A DNA stretch of 64,000 nucleotides, from NCBI RefSeq assembly GCF_964340395.1, contig NC_135551.1:8785379-8849378 (forward strand). The letters are read 5' to 3'. Source of the stretch: Glandiceps talaboti (taxonomy: Eukaryota > Hemichordata > Enteropneusta > Spengelidae). The notes beneath the pieces are model-generated. The model made no database searches. It was not told the DNA's origin and worked only from the letters and a program-made list of their open reading frames with translations. A program made the translations under genes and the position numbers. Below are positions 1 through 12,700 of this stretch, one piece after another; the stretch's first letter is position 1; each line of letters opens with the position of its first letter.

Positions 1-105
1 TCAGTGATGGTCTGAGGTTTATCTTAATATGTCATTTAGTCGAAACTGCATGCCTCCAGTGCATCCCATGTAAAAACTGTAACGTAATGACAGAGAACTA
101 CATAC

Positions 106-435
106 CAGCCCACACCTCCATCAAAAATCCTCGATGTTGATTAAACGAGTCGCTGGTGAATGATAGTTCTAACCGACCAGTCGATAATTCGGTCTTTGTC
201 TGGTAATGTCCGCCACACGTTTGCTGGATTCGGTTGATTTTGACAGTGTCACAACAGCACTCCAAGTCAAACAAGAGAAATTGCACGGAAATGACGGTTC
301 CAACGTTGGTCATAATATTTGTAATACAGTCTACGTTTGGAGCGTAGTCACTTGGGTAATTTGGTGAGCCAATAATCAAAGATTCGCCATCTTCCAATTG
401 ATAATCCTGTCCACACGTAGCACTTGTACGGGAAG
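106..435 (-). CDS. CUB domain exon (left-edge duplicate, first of pair)
   Basis: A 330-nt phase 1-1 exon encodes one complete CUB domain of 110 residues. It shows CGQDYQL near the start, SPNYPSDY, the family-specific LECCCD motif and a closing EVWAG. The acceptor is an AG at 436-437 and the donor GTATGT is at 100-105. It is nearly identical to the exon at 26,977-27,306, and the flanking intron is also alike, so this is a recent segmental duplicate. CUB domains are extracellular beta-sandwiches used in protein or carbohydrate binding. Whether this copy belongs to a working gene is unknown, because its downstream exons lie outside the window and its upstream neighbours are decayed. Confidence 0.85.
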
Positions 436-589
436 CTATGTGCATAACGAAAACATTAGAAAGAATATGGTGGTAGTGATCACTTGTACTCGTACTGTAT
501 TTGTACTAGAATACCGTTCTTCAGTGGATCACCAGTACTACATAATTACTAAGGCTGCGATAGGAATTTACGGTGAGTGGGTGTGTGTG

Positions 590-705
590 TGTGGGGGGGG
601 GGGGGGCGAAGAATGGGGCCACGAAAAAAATGAGGGCTCAAAGGGGGTCATGAAAATTGTGATGGTCTGAAGGGGGGGGGGGTGATATTTGGCTCACGAT
701 TTGAA
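590..705. repeat. G-rich dispersed repeat fragment
   Basis: Runs of G are followed by a phrase (GGGGTCATGA) also found near 1,280-1,390. It lies in the intron between two CUB exons. It looks like a fragment of a short dispersed repeat rather than a gene. The rest of the 436-1,452 intron shows no coding signal. Confidence 0.4.
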
Positions 706-839
706 CCAAATCAAACCCCATGAGCTGTCGTTGAACGAGTAAAATTAGAACAGTTTCTCTCGGCTTCCCCGCAATACCTTCTACGACCTATATTCAAATT
801 GGGTGACCACCATGTGAATGCATTTGTTTATGTCTTCCC

Positions 840-840
840 C

Positions 841-873
<33 letters not shown>
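840..873. repeat. (TCTG)n microsatellite
   Basis: About eight tandem copies of TCTG in the CUB intron. Confidence 0.95.
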
Positions 874-874
<1 letters not shown>

Positions 875-1259
875 GATCTCTCGCTATGGGGTATTGGAGA
901 CAATTTTAAGTACTCTATTGGCTTTCGATAATGTGTATGGTTTGATATGGCACTAAATGGCCTCCCATATGTTCTTATTTTAAGTGTTTACTGTCCCCCT
1001 CCCACGCCCTTCCCACTAGCTATCATTGGGGATGCTGTTTCTGCCCTGACTCAAGATTGAAAGATATAACCCTGCCGACTAGCTCTTATAGCCTAATGTG
1101 AGACCTTTTTCGCAAAGCCCACATGTATTTGTAAAGAAGTCTGTTCTTGTTATGTATGGACGCTGAAGTTGATTTTCCCTGTTTTATGTAGTGTACCATA
1201 ATGTACATCTCTGAATTGGAGCAGCGTAAGGGTGCTGTATAATTACACATTAAAATATG

Positions 1260-1395
1260 TGTAGCCGGGAAGCAGGTGGGGATGGGGGGGGGGGGGTACG
1301 GAAATTATTGGGTTCATTTTAGGGGGTCATGACATTTTTTTGAGTGAGAATGGGGTCGCTCCCGACATAAATTCTGACCCTAGCCTATATTTAAT
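1260..1395. repeat. G-rich dispersed repeat, related to 34,150-34,315
   Basis: A G-run block contains GGGTTCA and ends in TTCTGACC-CAGCCTA. The same start and end phrases occur at 34,150-34,315, which marks a short dispersed element about 130-165 bp long. Confidence 0.45.
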
Positions 1396-1452
1396 AATTT
1401 TTACCTTGTTAAAGTTTACATATACTAGTCATGGATCGGATTTGCTGTTTAA

Positions 1453-1535
1453 TCATATTTGTATTATAGTCTTAATTATCATAATAGCATTGTGACGTAA
1501 TTATTTGCTCTTCAACACTGGAAAGCACAAGAATC
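1453..1535 (-). pseudogene. Relic of a CUB exon (left-edge copy)
   Basis: Read on the minus strand this keeps the CUB opening VLSSVEEQIITSQCYYDN, followed by a stop codon and DYNTNM. It aligns with the VLSPGEEQTITSPNYPD start of neighbouring functional CUB exons. The second half of the domain is gone. The same relic, decayed differently, lies at 27,481-27,575, so the exon was already dying before the segmental duplication. Confidence 0.7.
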
Positions 1536-1639
1536 AATTAAAACAATGTAGCTGCACATTACAGAGAGTACATTTACAAAATCATAGACAAATAAAAGAC
1601 TATTCCACTGCAAGTTTGTTAAAGAATTCTACCACCTAC

Positions 1640-1978
1640 CTGCTATCCAAACCCTTAGATTGAAACCTTGATAGCCAACAGACCCATCACTTGTAAATGT
1701 CACTCTGAGAAAATTGGAAGGTACTTCAATTTCTTCATCCGGAGTCTCACCACATACGATTCCATTGCCGTTGATTGACAGATGATCACAGCAACATTCC
1801 AAATCAAAAGCAGTGATTTGGTAGAAGAGATTTCCTTCATTATCGCCCTCAACGGCCACACAGGTTGTAGTGTTAGAATTCGAGTCATACATATCAGGAT
1901 AATTTGGTGAAGTAATTATCTGCTCTTCACCAGGAGAAAGAACAATTCGGTGATCACATGTATCAATTGGTATAGTTT
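1640..1978 (-). CDS. CUB domain exon (left-edge duplicate, second of pair)
   Basis: A 339-nt phase 1-1 exon (113 codons) with the donor GTAGGT at 1,634-1,639 and an acceptor AG at 1,979-1,980 after a GTAC tract. The domain runs from DTCDHRIVLSPGEEQ through SPNYPDMYDSN, LECCCDHLSINGNGIVC and VPSNFLRVTFTSDGS to LRVWIAG. It is the paralogue of the exon at 27,750-28,088. The reading frame is intact, so the duplicate could still be expressed. Confidence 0.85.
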
Positions 1979-2831
1979 CTGTACAGGAAGGAATTCGAAG
2001 GTAAAATAGTATTAACAGTTAAGAATGGTCATTTCTGCTTTAATTTTATATCATAAAACTCAGTGGATATGATAATGCCCTCTACAAGTCATTCAAAGTC
2101 ACGTATATTTCGCTTCGGGAACACGGGATATTTGTAGTTTCTGTAATGCGACATACTCCACTGCATTAACCAAACATCCGTAGATGTAAATGTTACTAAA
2201 ACAACACGATAAATTGTGCTAACCATGAACCAAGAGGTATTAATCGGGATATAAAGACTATTTGGTATCACAATAGAGACGTATGTACGCACGCGCGCAC
2301 AAACACACTCATACATATACACACACAAACGCGTGCACGCACACGCACAAATTTAAGGATGAGATGCAGGTTCGTTGGTGAATTTTGGCCTTTTTTTTTT
2401 TTGCTCATTATGAAGCTTCATGGTATGTGCCATCATTTGGTTAAAAGATTTTTTGAAAATCGTTCATTTTTTCCATTAATAAATTTGAAATGAAAAAACT
2501 CTAACGCTATATGTGTTTTATATGGTTTCATTCCTGAATGTTTATGTACAAAGATTTGCATACATAAAGAAGATTGACAGAAACGTTGATTACAGAAGTG
2601 TCTTTTCATATGCAAATGAGCCATAGCTAGTAGGCCTCTGTGCAATGACTGACGTGACATTATCTCTTAGCTGTGTTGTTGTACAAAACCAATCAAACTC
2701 GGTAAATTTGGTTATAACCAATAAAAAGTAAAAAAAATACCTCCTTTGAACCTGGACTTATGCACCTTGATTTTGACCAGTGCATCGGCTAAAAACGTTA
2801 CAGTGAAGCGGCCTACACTGCACTACAGCCG

Positions 2832-3041
2832 CACAGTCGCTTGTAAACTGTTACTCCTTTCCTAAATGGTACTTACAAGTTACATACAACGCGTAGGGGG
2901 AGAGGGGGGGGGTATGACATTGCTACCGATTTCATAAGAATATCGCCAATCCCTATAATAACGTCATTGTTCTGTATTAGGACCGTTATAGACAAGAATA
3001 AAACCATTTAGGAAAGGAATAACAGTTTACAAGCGACTGTG
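2832..3041. repeat. Foldback repeat, about 39-bp arms
   Basis: Arm 2,832-2,870 is the near-perfect reverse complement of 3,002-3,041 (for example ACTGTTACTCCTTTCC). About 130 bp separates the arms. Confidence 0.85.
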
Positions 3042-4354
3042 ACTACACTAGTCTACAGCCTTCAAGTGTACCCGACGCGATGTATTAGATGACGGTTTTC
3101 AAGTACCATGCATGTAAAAAAAAAAACATACAAATCTCGAATATCTAACAGTATTGCAGGCTAATTGTTTTAGCCGATCGAAAAAAATTGATGTTTACAA
3201 AAATAAAACGATTTAATCAACACGTTGGCGCATCGAAAATGAACCACGCTATCTTCGAGACTTGAGAGTTCACGTCAGATGCGTGACATTGCATCGGCGA
3301 TTTCCGGGTATTACATTTCTGTTTCTGTAAGATTCACAGAACGTGGCCGTAGACTAGCTTTGAACTTTCGCGTTGGTGGATTTTGACAATGTCCTCTTCA
3401 CATACTATATTATATTATTAGGGTTAAGGTCCTATAAATTGAGTGTGGCAACCACACACTAACGATCGGCTTATCACGGCTCGATCCTTCGTGAACTTTC
3501 GAGACACGTCGACACCGAGTCACATGTACTGTAGTAGTATACGTGCGTTGCGTTGTTTATTTGCGTCTACGATGAGGCTGTCTGAACGTAAACGGCAAAG
3601 AATTTGGCACCGAGCGATCCTCAAGGCTATTAAAGTTATAAAATGGAGATTTTGAAGGTACAAGTAGTTTAAATAAATGAGGTAATGTCTACTACGACTC
3701 CGAGTATCATAAAACGTCACTCGCAGTGGAAGAAAAACTGTTGACGTGAGTTCAAGTACCATTATTTATACCGTAGTTTTGTAACACTCCTTACAATTTG
3801 TATAACATTCCCGATGTCGTACGGTGTCGTGGTGTGGAAATTTGATTTCAGGGAAAGGATTAACTTTTTTTATTGTGTGTCTTCAACGAAACACCAACAA
3901 CGTAGCAATGCCTAATACATGAGCAGGAATATGGAACGTAGCCCATATTCGAATCAAAACACGAACACCAACTGCGTAGAGCAAGAGCTTCGAATCCAAA
4001 CCAGAAAGTATACTATGTAATGTCGAGAACGGCACGCGTACCGTATTAAAAGATTAAACCAAAGTCTCCACCCGTAGATGAATAATATATGACATGACAC
4101 CTTTATCGCGGGAAACAAACACGTTTCTATCTGTAGCATTTCATGACCCTCCTAAAATACCCGATTTTCTTCATGTCTGTAGCAAAGCAACGTACACAAC
4201 CAAATGGCAAGGATTGAGTAACATATTTGCAAGTCACAGAAAACAGCTGTTGCAATGTCTGTCGAATTTGAAAGCTTTTGTCGGGCGGAAGGAGTCCAAT
4301 TGTGTTAATTAGCATTTTTCTACGTTCTTTATTTTGTATACTGTGTGAAGTTCA

Positions 4355-4664
4355 AAGCTATTTAACTTTGCGTCAGAACGTCCCAGCTGCGTCAAATTTG
4401 GAGACAATACTCGGAGACAGTGTGTCGAAAAAACGTTCCTCCGGATTGTTTAGTTTTTGAGGGAATCAAGAGATATTGCGTTGAGAAGTGTGAAAAGCGG
4501 TAATTTATGCAAAAAACACAAAAATACAACTTTGGATGATTATAACAAGACAATGAGAGACAAAATAAAAAATCCGGAGGAACGTTTTTTTGTTTATGTA
4601 CATAGCTTTCATTTGAAGTCGAAAAGAGGACTATATTCAACTGTTTGTAAAAGTTAAATAGCTT
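4355..4664. repeat. Nested foldback repeat
   Basis: Outer arms at 4,355-4,369 and 4,650-4,664, and inner arms at 4,429-4,447 and 4,569-4,590 (AACGTTCCTCCGGATT), pair as one long imperfect hairpin of about 310 bp. This is typical of a foldback or MITE-like element. Confidence 0.75.
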
Positions 4665-4911
4665 TAAGTGAAAATCGTCAAAAAACACAGTTTTTGGGTA
4701 CAGATCAATAATATGGTTAAAAATGTAAAAAATCACCACAGAAACCACAACTTCATACAAAGACTCGACATAATTAATGAAAAAAATGGTATATTTATCT
4801 TGTCTTTACTGTGAAATGTGATGGAGGAAAAATGAGCTAACGAACCTGCATCTCAACCTTAAATTACTATGTCACCGTTAGTGTTTTCTTAAAAGACCCT
4901 GGCCTTCATAC

Positions 4912-4936
4912 CTGGTATCCAAACCCGTAGATTGAA
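4912..4936 (-). pseudogene. Truncated 3' end of a CUB exon
   Basis: The minus strand reads FNLRVWIPG followed by a donor-like GTATGA. The preceding intron phrase GTTTTCTTAAAAGA matches that before the functional exon at 28,528. Only the last eight or nine codons remain. It marks the broken edge of the left duplicated CUB block. Confidence 0.65.
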
Positions 4937-5710
4937 TTAATAAGTCAAGTTTCTAGTGTTAGGTTGTTTTCCGTTATTTCCTACAGTAATGACTACGTGG
5001 AGTTTGACTGGGAGTAACACTGGAAGTCGGCTGTACACGGTAACCTTCAGCCACCTAGACAGGTCACATGGGGTATGTTTTCTAGCTATTCCCAAAGATC
5101 TAGTACGGCCTCGAAACATTTTGTAGTTAATTAGCTTAATTTTAGTGTATAAAAAGGGGAGACTTTCCGAGATTTCGTTAGTCAACCTGGGGACTCACTG
5201 GATGCTGTAATTTCGGGGAGAGAGTACTCAATACTCTCGCGATTCCGTAGCCGACTTCTCTTCGCTCACTGACCCGGTAAGCTACACTCGTTAGCCCGCC
5301 TGTCTGGTTCGGTACAATGTGACAGTGGTAGCTGATGCACGAGTTGCGAGTTGTATAGTGGGAAACTGGGCGTTGTCAATGCAAAACTAGACATCTCTCC
5401 CTGACGTACCAAACTGCTACCTTGTATTCATCCTGTAGTTTGAAATAAAAGTGAGAGATAGTCTGAAACGTACTTGCTGTGCGTTCTACTCGTTAAGTGT
5501 AATTTATTGGAGTGCGAGACGTTAACCTTGCTGCGATCCCCGCTCGCTGCATACTTACTGGATAGATATACGTAGACTTGGACCCACATGGTTATTTGGG
5601 ATTAGAATAAGTTCTCTCTCGGTAAACAAATAGCACGCACGGGGCTCGAGTGCGACATTGGTATTGAGAAATGACATGTTTCCATTGGTTGCTATGTACA
5701 TTTACATTCT

Positions 5711-6073
5711 AGTCTAGTTTCCAGTTTTTAAACTTCATGCATATCCAGTCTAGTTAAGGTTGTAACGATCGCACATATTCCTGTGCTCCCTCATATTTCG
5801 TTAATATAAACATGATTACGTTGTTGCATCCCCACGTGATTTAGTTTAAAAGGTCTGGTGATAGAGTCCAGGTTGGACATTGCAATTGGACATCGTCAAA
5901 ACAGTTGTACCAAGGAATACTAATGAATGGTGACGACAGCTCGTCATTAGTAGTGACATGCGCTGTTTGCGCTAAAGAGGGGGGGGGGGGGTTGAACCAT
6001 AATTAACAATTTTCATCAGGGCCTTGACTAGACTGGATATGCATGAGGTTTAAGTCTGTCTGGAAACTAGACT
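5711..6073. mobile_element. MITE-like element with about 46-bp terminal inverted repeats
   Basis: The left end AGTCTAGTTTCCAG continues to 5,757. It is mirrored at 6,025-6,073, which ends CTGGAAACTAGACT. The interior is about 270 bp with a G run and has no ORF. A TA flanks or overlaps both ends, so a TA target duplication is possible. The host sequence matching the 22.2-kb arm resumes immediately to the right. Confidence 0.65.
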
Positions 6074-6079
6074 ATTTAT

Positions 6080-7905
6080 ATTCATGCTTTCATTGGTTAC
6101 TATGTACATTTGTATTCATGTTTTTGACCTCTATATGTTCGTATTCGTACTAGGTTCTTATTGGTAAACTTCAATTCATCATGTGTTTGTGTTTTGTAAA
6201 CATTCAATGACGTTGGACAATGACGTTGGACTTTAATAAGTTCTTAAAGAACTATTGTATTATCCATGAATCTTACCGTATTCTTTTGTTGTACTGACTT
6301 TGTCTACTTTACGGTGGAATTGACCGACGACCAACAAACCAACATACCAATTAAAACGAGTTTGTATTAGTAAATAATAGTGTTTTATTGCTGAATTATT
6401 TTTGTATTCTTAAATCTTATTCATCAACTTAATTTAAATTTGTCAAATTTTACATTACATTCAGTTTTGGAAAATCGATGATTACAAGATACAATCTTTT
6501 GGTTTCCTAACGTTTATTTTGCGTGTGAATATGAACCCCAATGAGCTGATAATTTCTCAAACGATAAAGGGTATTTTATCACACATATGACATAATGCCA
6601 TGACAAGATATTTCGAGTTCTTCAGTGGACTTGATGTTTTCGCCAGGTGTTAATGGCGTCACGTGATTAATGACCAACTGATGGCACGATCGTATGGTGT
6701 GAAACCTGTAATCCCAATCTCAGTTCATTGTCTCTACTCCTTTCAGATACATATTGCATCCGCTCCTGTAACTTCCAGTGTAGGTCCCTAGTCTCTTTAT
6801 GCATTATCTACTCTGTGTCCATGAATGTTCTGCGACCGCTGATTTCATGTCATTTCTATTAATTCCCTATCACTGCATTCCGTACGAGTTTATTAGATTT
6901 CAGTAAATATATTATTGTCATCTGTATAATTATGTTTTTCAGCAATTGAGTAATATGTTAAGAATATTATAAATGCGTTAATATCTGGTATATAATTTAT
7001 GTAAGCCTTATATTGACAGCAAAGTCATAATTCTAATGAATCATTGTCATAAGCAATGCGTTTTAGTAATTAGGTATGTCATAAGAATATAAGTTTCAGA
7101 TTCTGTATGATTTGGTATATCAATTGATCGATGATGATAAAACTCTTGCATATCTTAAAAAGTGATTTACGTCTCAATTCTTATGAGCCAAAAGGTGCAT
7201 TCAAATTTATATCCAGCACAGAAGAACATACAATTTTTTATTTGCACGGCTTTTATAACTGCAGCATTGAGTAGGATCTCGGATGCAGTTGATTACTACA
7301 CAACAAGGACATCAAAACATATCAAAGCACTTGTCAAAAATATCGAATGTTATAACGCTTAAATGTACGTTCTGCTGATCTTATTATAATTGCAGCGGAA
7401 CTTGGATATACATTGGGCGTACATTTGAAAGTTAATGTACACTGTGGAGATGCTTTGAAAGACTGGCACGACGAGCATAAAAACCAGGCTTGTATTCAAC
7501 AAACATCGGCTATCTCGGAAGTGGCATTCAACAATTATCCTCCATCTCGGCATCGCCTGTCCCACCATCACCAGAAGCTTTTATTGTATCACATAAACAC
7601 CCCAAAGCTCTCTTCCCAGCCCTACGTCCACAGACGCAGTAAGTAATCAGAACAAGGAGGAGACCGACACCGATGACAGCCGCTGCAGCAGCACCTATTA
7701 GGATCACGTCCACCATGTTGACAATGATTTTATATTAGGTATACAAGTCAGCGTATGCCTGGGTAACAAATATAAAATGGAATAAATAAGCAAAAGGAAG
7801 TACATATGTAAAAGAACTGGTTGTATGTTTACAATACAGTATACGATATTATGGAAAGTTTGGAAAAATAATGTTATTTCATTTGTGCTGGAATTATAGC
7901 CGTGA
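6080..7905. repeat. Left arm of a large inverted duplication
   Basis: Phrases such as CCTAGTACGAATACGAAC (reverse complement), ACGTTGGACTTTAATAAG and GAGCTGATAATTTCTCA reappear in reverse order and orientation in 19,970-22,290. The arms share the small membrane-protein ORF, its intron-like leader and Penelope-derived sequence. The right arm is longer because of inserted (TA)n and a Penelope hairpin. Confidence 0.85.
7528..7716 (-). CDS. Small single-pass membrane protein, copy A (62 aa)
   Basis: The ORF starts MVD and has one hydrophobic segment at residues about 4-27. After it come CVCGRRAGKRALGCLC and an acidic, Gly-rich tail ending EDNC. Copy B at 20,157-20,330 shares the layout and the core AG-RAL-C-C-T. 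A strong acceptor (pyrimidine tract then CCCAG at about 7,760) precedes the ATG in both copies, with in-frame stops between, so a 5' UTR exon probably lies upstream. No known family is recognised. The ORF could instead be the membrane/tail exon of a larger receptor: an AG in phase 1 lies inside the ORF in both copies. Confidence 0.55.
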   Translation of the reverse strand: MVDVILIGAAAAAVIGVGLLLVLITYCVCGRRAGKRALGCLCDTIKASGDGGTGDAEMEDNC

Positions 7906-8463
7906 TTGACAAATAACTAATTATTTGAATATAATTTAACTATAATTATAATAATCGTAATCATATATTAATCATTATCGGTCGGAAATCTTTGACTTTG
8001 TTTTCACTATCACAAAGTATTGTATCATTCCGCCAACAGTAACAAAGTTATTAATGCAAAATATAGTGCGATGAAGTCTAACGCAAGGGTTCTCTTTAAA
8101 AAAAATTGTTGGTTAACGTATTCTCTTATATCAAAACGGATGAACAATGAAACTCTAGTTAAGTCATTTTTAAATGTGTATCATGATGATTCTGTAAGGC
8201 AACTGCTAATTATGAACTAGTTTGTCATGTATATTGCGTGCCGATACGCTCTGATTCCGACCGTTTCGACTCCCATAATTGTCACAAAGTGGTGATTTTA
8301 GTAAAGTGTATTGGCCGAGGTCAGCGACTGATATCATTTCGAGAATTCAACGTACAAAATTTAGTATTTTAAATTATAACACATGCCAGCGAGGACAAAA
8401 AATCATGTCACAAATTATTGCCCGCCCAAAAGACTTCCAACCACGTATTCCACAACCATGTGT

Positions 8464-8606
<143 letters not shown>

Positions 8607-9634
8607 CTTAAAAGCAGAATAAATGAGTTTATAGATATTTGTTTGTTAAGAATGTAGAGTGCCAGATTGACACATGACCGTGGGTGACAAAGTAAGCCAA
8701 AAAAAAGCAACTGACCTGTTTAAGGTAAGAAGACCAGATAGTGTCCGGATACTACTTGGAAGGCTGATACGTACTCAACTTTGGGTACAAGTGAACTATT
8801 TCAATCAATCTGTGGCTCCAACTTTATAACAAAATTAATAATAAAATCACGTGATCAGTCACCAAACCTTGTAATAAATTAGGGAAATGGAAGGGGAGTC
8901 CCCTTTGCTGTCCCCCCCTCAAAGATGTTTATAGCAACTAACGAGGACAAAGTAAAAGTGCAATCAACTTTAACACATTTCAAGGGTGCCACATCAACAA
9001 ATGCACTGTGTCATGTACAACACATTCACAAACGATGACATGCTTTCGCTTTATTTTATTTGATTGCACCTCTTATTGTCAAAACGCCTATACAGAAATG
9101 GTGAGTTATTGTTTTCTTTCAATGCAAGTGCCGAAACATTTTCACTTTTTCGTTCGTAACCCTGATTCCCCTATTCCACTGTTTGAATTGGGTGCAGTGG
9201 TTTTTGTAAGGCGTTTACCACCCACACAGAGTTATTTTGTCGAATGCACGTACTTTCCGTCAGCCATAAATACGACGAGTTATTGTGTTTTTTTTCAATG
9301 CAAGTGCCGATACACTTTCACTTTTTCGCCTGTAACTTGGATTCCAAAATTCCACTGTTTTAATTGAGTGCAGTGGTTTTCATGCGGCGTTTATAACCTG
9401 GATAAAACAAAAAAATAAAAGTGTAAAAAATGTTGCTGTCTAAACATTCCAAAGAACAAAAGAAATCCTACCTGTGATCATCCTATTTGGTGAAATCCCA
9501 ATTTCGATAAATAAGATCCATTGAATATAAAAAGCGAATTGTTTTAATGTTCATTTTATCCACTTGGACTATACTAAATATCATCTACAGATAGTGCATT
9601 AGACACGATGAGGACGGACCGGCGGGCGGGCAGA

Positions 9635-9636
9635 CA

Positions 9637-9673
<37 letters not shown>

Positions 9674-9729
9674 CTTGACATACAGATTGACGGACGGGCG
9701 GGCAGGCAGACATACTTACACACATACAT

Positions 9730-9770
<41 letters not shown>

Positions 9771-9772
9771 TA
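9635..9772. repeat. (CA)n and (CAGA)n microsatellites
   Basis: A CA tract at 9,638-9,672 and a CAGA tract at about 9,730-9,770, separated by GC-rich sequence. Confidence 0.95.
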
Positions 9773-12700
9773 GCCAAGCAGAGTAAAATTCACACATACA
9801 AAAACGAACGGTTCTGGGCATGTCTCCGGACTTTTGTAATTGCCACCAAGGTCTTTTACAAATTACCCAAAGCCTTTAACCTCTCATCTCCTTAATTGAA
9901 CGAAATGCTGTCCTTTCCTTAAACGTCCACTCACATCACAACTATATGATTGCTAAATTATTTGTCCATTCATTCCGAAATTTTAATGTTTTGAAATCTT
10001 AAAGATTTTAAGGAATACAGATTGACAATAATGTCTATATTAGTTTTAATATTAGCTTTAAAAATGACGAACATAAAATGTCAATTTGGGTTACATATAC
10101 TATTTCTGACCGTACAATCACGTTTGACATGTTGGAATAGCAAAATAAATTATTTCTTGGTCACGAACTTTGGAAGAAAAAAACATACGGGTTCTTAATA
10201 ATAGAATACTTGGTTCAGCGTATTCCCTTAAATCTGCGTTTCAAGTCTTACCTAAACAGATCAATTAGAATGAAACGAACTAAGGTAAGTCCGTAGATGT
10301 ATATAATATCTATTAATTGGTGAACATTTTTGCAGGAGGATTGCCAATAGTGTTTTCCAACCACCCACACATAATTGTTTGCTGAACTGGTATGGAAAAG
10401 GCAAGCCCACCAACGCCCCTGCGCGTCCCCAATCATTGTAAACATCAAAGCTCAATTCTCCTTCCTTGTACATGACATTTCCTTAGTCTGATGAGTACAA
10501 TTATTGACTCATTGTTGACATTGAAGATACACAAGTCCATGGTTACTTAAGCCAGCATTGAACTCCCTGGCGTTTTGAATTTACACAGTCAGTCTTTTTC
10601 TCTATGTCCCTTGGTTTAAAGATGTCTACATTGTCACAGGTGACTGAATCACCTTTGTTAGGTCTACAGTGCTTTAAATAATTGACCCTTTACCTCTGGC
10701 TACTATAGATTACAGTCCGGTTGTAACATAGGGACTACATCAAACTATACACATTTCTTTTTTCTAGCTGTGTGCAATCAGTTTAAACATGTTCGAATAG
10801 TACGTGTCTACCACTGGATGCAATTTCATGCATTGATATTAGCATACACACAAAGTATTCACATGTACAAAACTAATTTATTGTTAATATTGATGTCGTA
10901 ACTGAACTTGAAATTTCCATTGGAAACAAAATGGAAATGAATGAATAACTGTATAAAAGAAATACGTCTGCATGTCTACAACCAGGTCACTATTGTTTCT
11001 TACTACGGTTTCCTAACTATATCGAATCATATTTCATTCATTACCAGCCTCTAAAAAGTTTCTTATGTTGGACTTATATTGATATTGATATTGTAATGTC
11101 GTGGTGTACTAGTGTCAGTATTCCGGGATTCTTCGGGCGTAGGTGTCGATGAGTGACTATAAATCAAACAGCGAATTATTTGAAAATCATATTAGCTGTA
11201 TTTATAATCATAATCATGTATTTATCATTATTCTACTTAATACCCTTCTGTCACAAACGCTATGCATTTTTTCACTACCGTAATTCTTAACGTCAAGAAT
11301 ATCTGTTCACTCAGAAAACTTGCATGATTACATAGACGTGTATTCTAGCGCCAACGGTAACACAGTTATTACATCTAACACAAGGGTTCTTTAAGAACAT
11401 AGTTATTAACGCATTTAATTGTCGTATATGTTGTTGTTTTAAATGCTAATAGAGAATTAAAAATGGAACTCCGGTTAAAGTCGTGTACTTTCCAGTAAGG
11501 TGACTGCTAGTTACGTTTACCACCCACACAGTTATTTTGTCGAATGTACATACTTTCCGTCAGCCAGTAAATTTGTCCTGTATGCAACGTGTCTATACGC
11601 TCTGATTCCTCAGAGAGAAATATCTACACTTCAACTCCCTCATGATCATAGTTTATGTGTTAAGGGTGTTTAGAGGACATAATTAAAATGAACCGGTGAT
11701 GATACGTACTCAGTTACTGAAACCCAGAAATATTCTGACATTTTTTTAATTCTATAATACATTCCATAGAGAAAATACGGGAAGTAGACATCATTAAACC
11801 TGACTCATTTGCAAAAGAGTGCATAGGACGAATACTTGCGCTATTGAAGTTGCATACTTTAATCGGAATCATGTCTTATCCATCAAAACAATTTCACTTC
11901 ATTTTCACTGTTAGAACGTATAGTAACCTTCCGCAAACGGTAATAACAAATAAAAAATATAGTGAAATGAAGTCTAATTTACGGTATCCTTTCCATAGAA
12001 TACTAGCAATAGGTCAACACATTCCCTTAAATCTGCTTTTCATGTTTTGCCTAAACAGATCAAGTAAAATGGAACGAACTAAGGTAAGTCAGTAGATGTA
12101 TATAATATCTTCATTGGTGAACATTTCTGTAGGAGGACTGACAATCTGGTTATCAACCCTCCCACCCACACATAGTTGTTTGTCGAGCTGCTTTGGAAAA
12201 GGCCACCAACTCCCCGACATATCCCCAATGTTTCTAAGCACCACAGCTCAATTTTCCTTCCTTGTACATGACACTTCTTTAGTCTGAGTACAATTATTGA
12301 CTCGTAGTTGAAATTGAAGACACACAAGTCCATGGTTACTGAAGGCAGCATTGAACTCCCTGGCGTTTTGAATTTGCACGGTCAGTTTTCTTCTCTGTGT
12401 GTCCCTTGGTTCCAAGATGTCTACATTGTCATAGGTGACTGAACCACCTTTGTTAGGTCTACAGTGCTTTAAATGATTGACCTTTTACCTGTTGCTACCA
12501 TCGATTACAGTCCAGCTGTGTCATAGGGACTACGTATACATCAAACTATACATATTTATTTTTCTGGCTGTGCAATCAGTTTAAAGATCTTCGAATAGTA
12601 GAATTCGAAGTCGACCACTCAATACAATTTCAGGGGTCGATATTTTATCGATTATTCATACTTATTATTTCCCGCGGTACGTAGTCTAGCGGTAAATTAA

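Larger units (their letters stand above)
1979..4850. other. Non-coding insertion between duplicated CUB segments
   Basis: Up to about 2,330 this is intron still alignable with 28,090-28,440. Beyond that the match to the 28-kb copy stops and resumes only at about 4,855, so roughly 2.5 kb was inserted or replaced. The stretch holds two foldback repeats (2,832-3,041 and 4,355-4,664). I see no convincing gene in it. Confidence 0.6.

Noticed and set aside
9008-9367. 119-codon plus-strand ORF with a mirrored partner at 13,590-13,889
   Set aside because: The similarity is at DNA level across a much larger inverted repeat, and there is no domain, splice signal or codon-level constraint. I treat both as repeat translation.
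11844-12095. Plus-strand ORF and its mirrored copy at 13,172-13,489
   Set aside because: Part of the repeat mosaic, with different frame ends in each copy and no domain.
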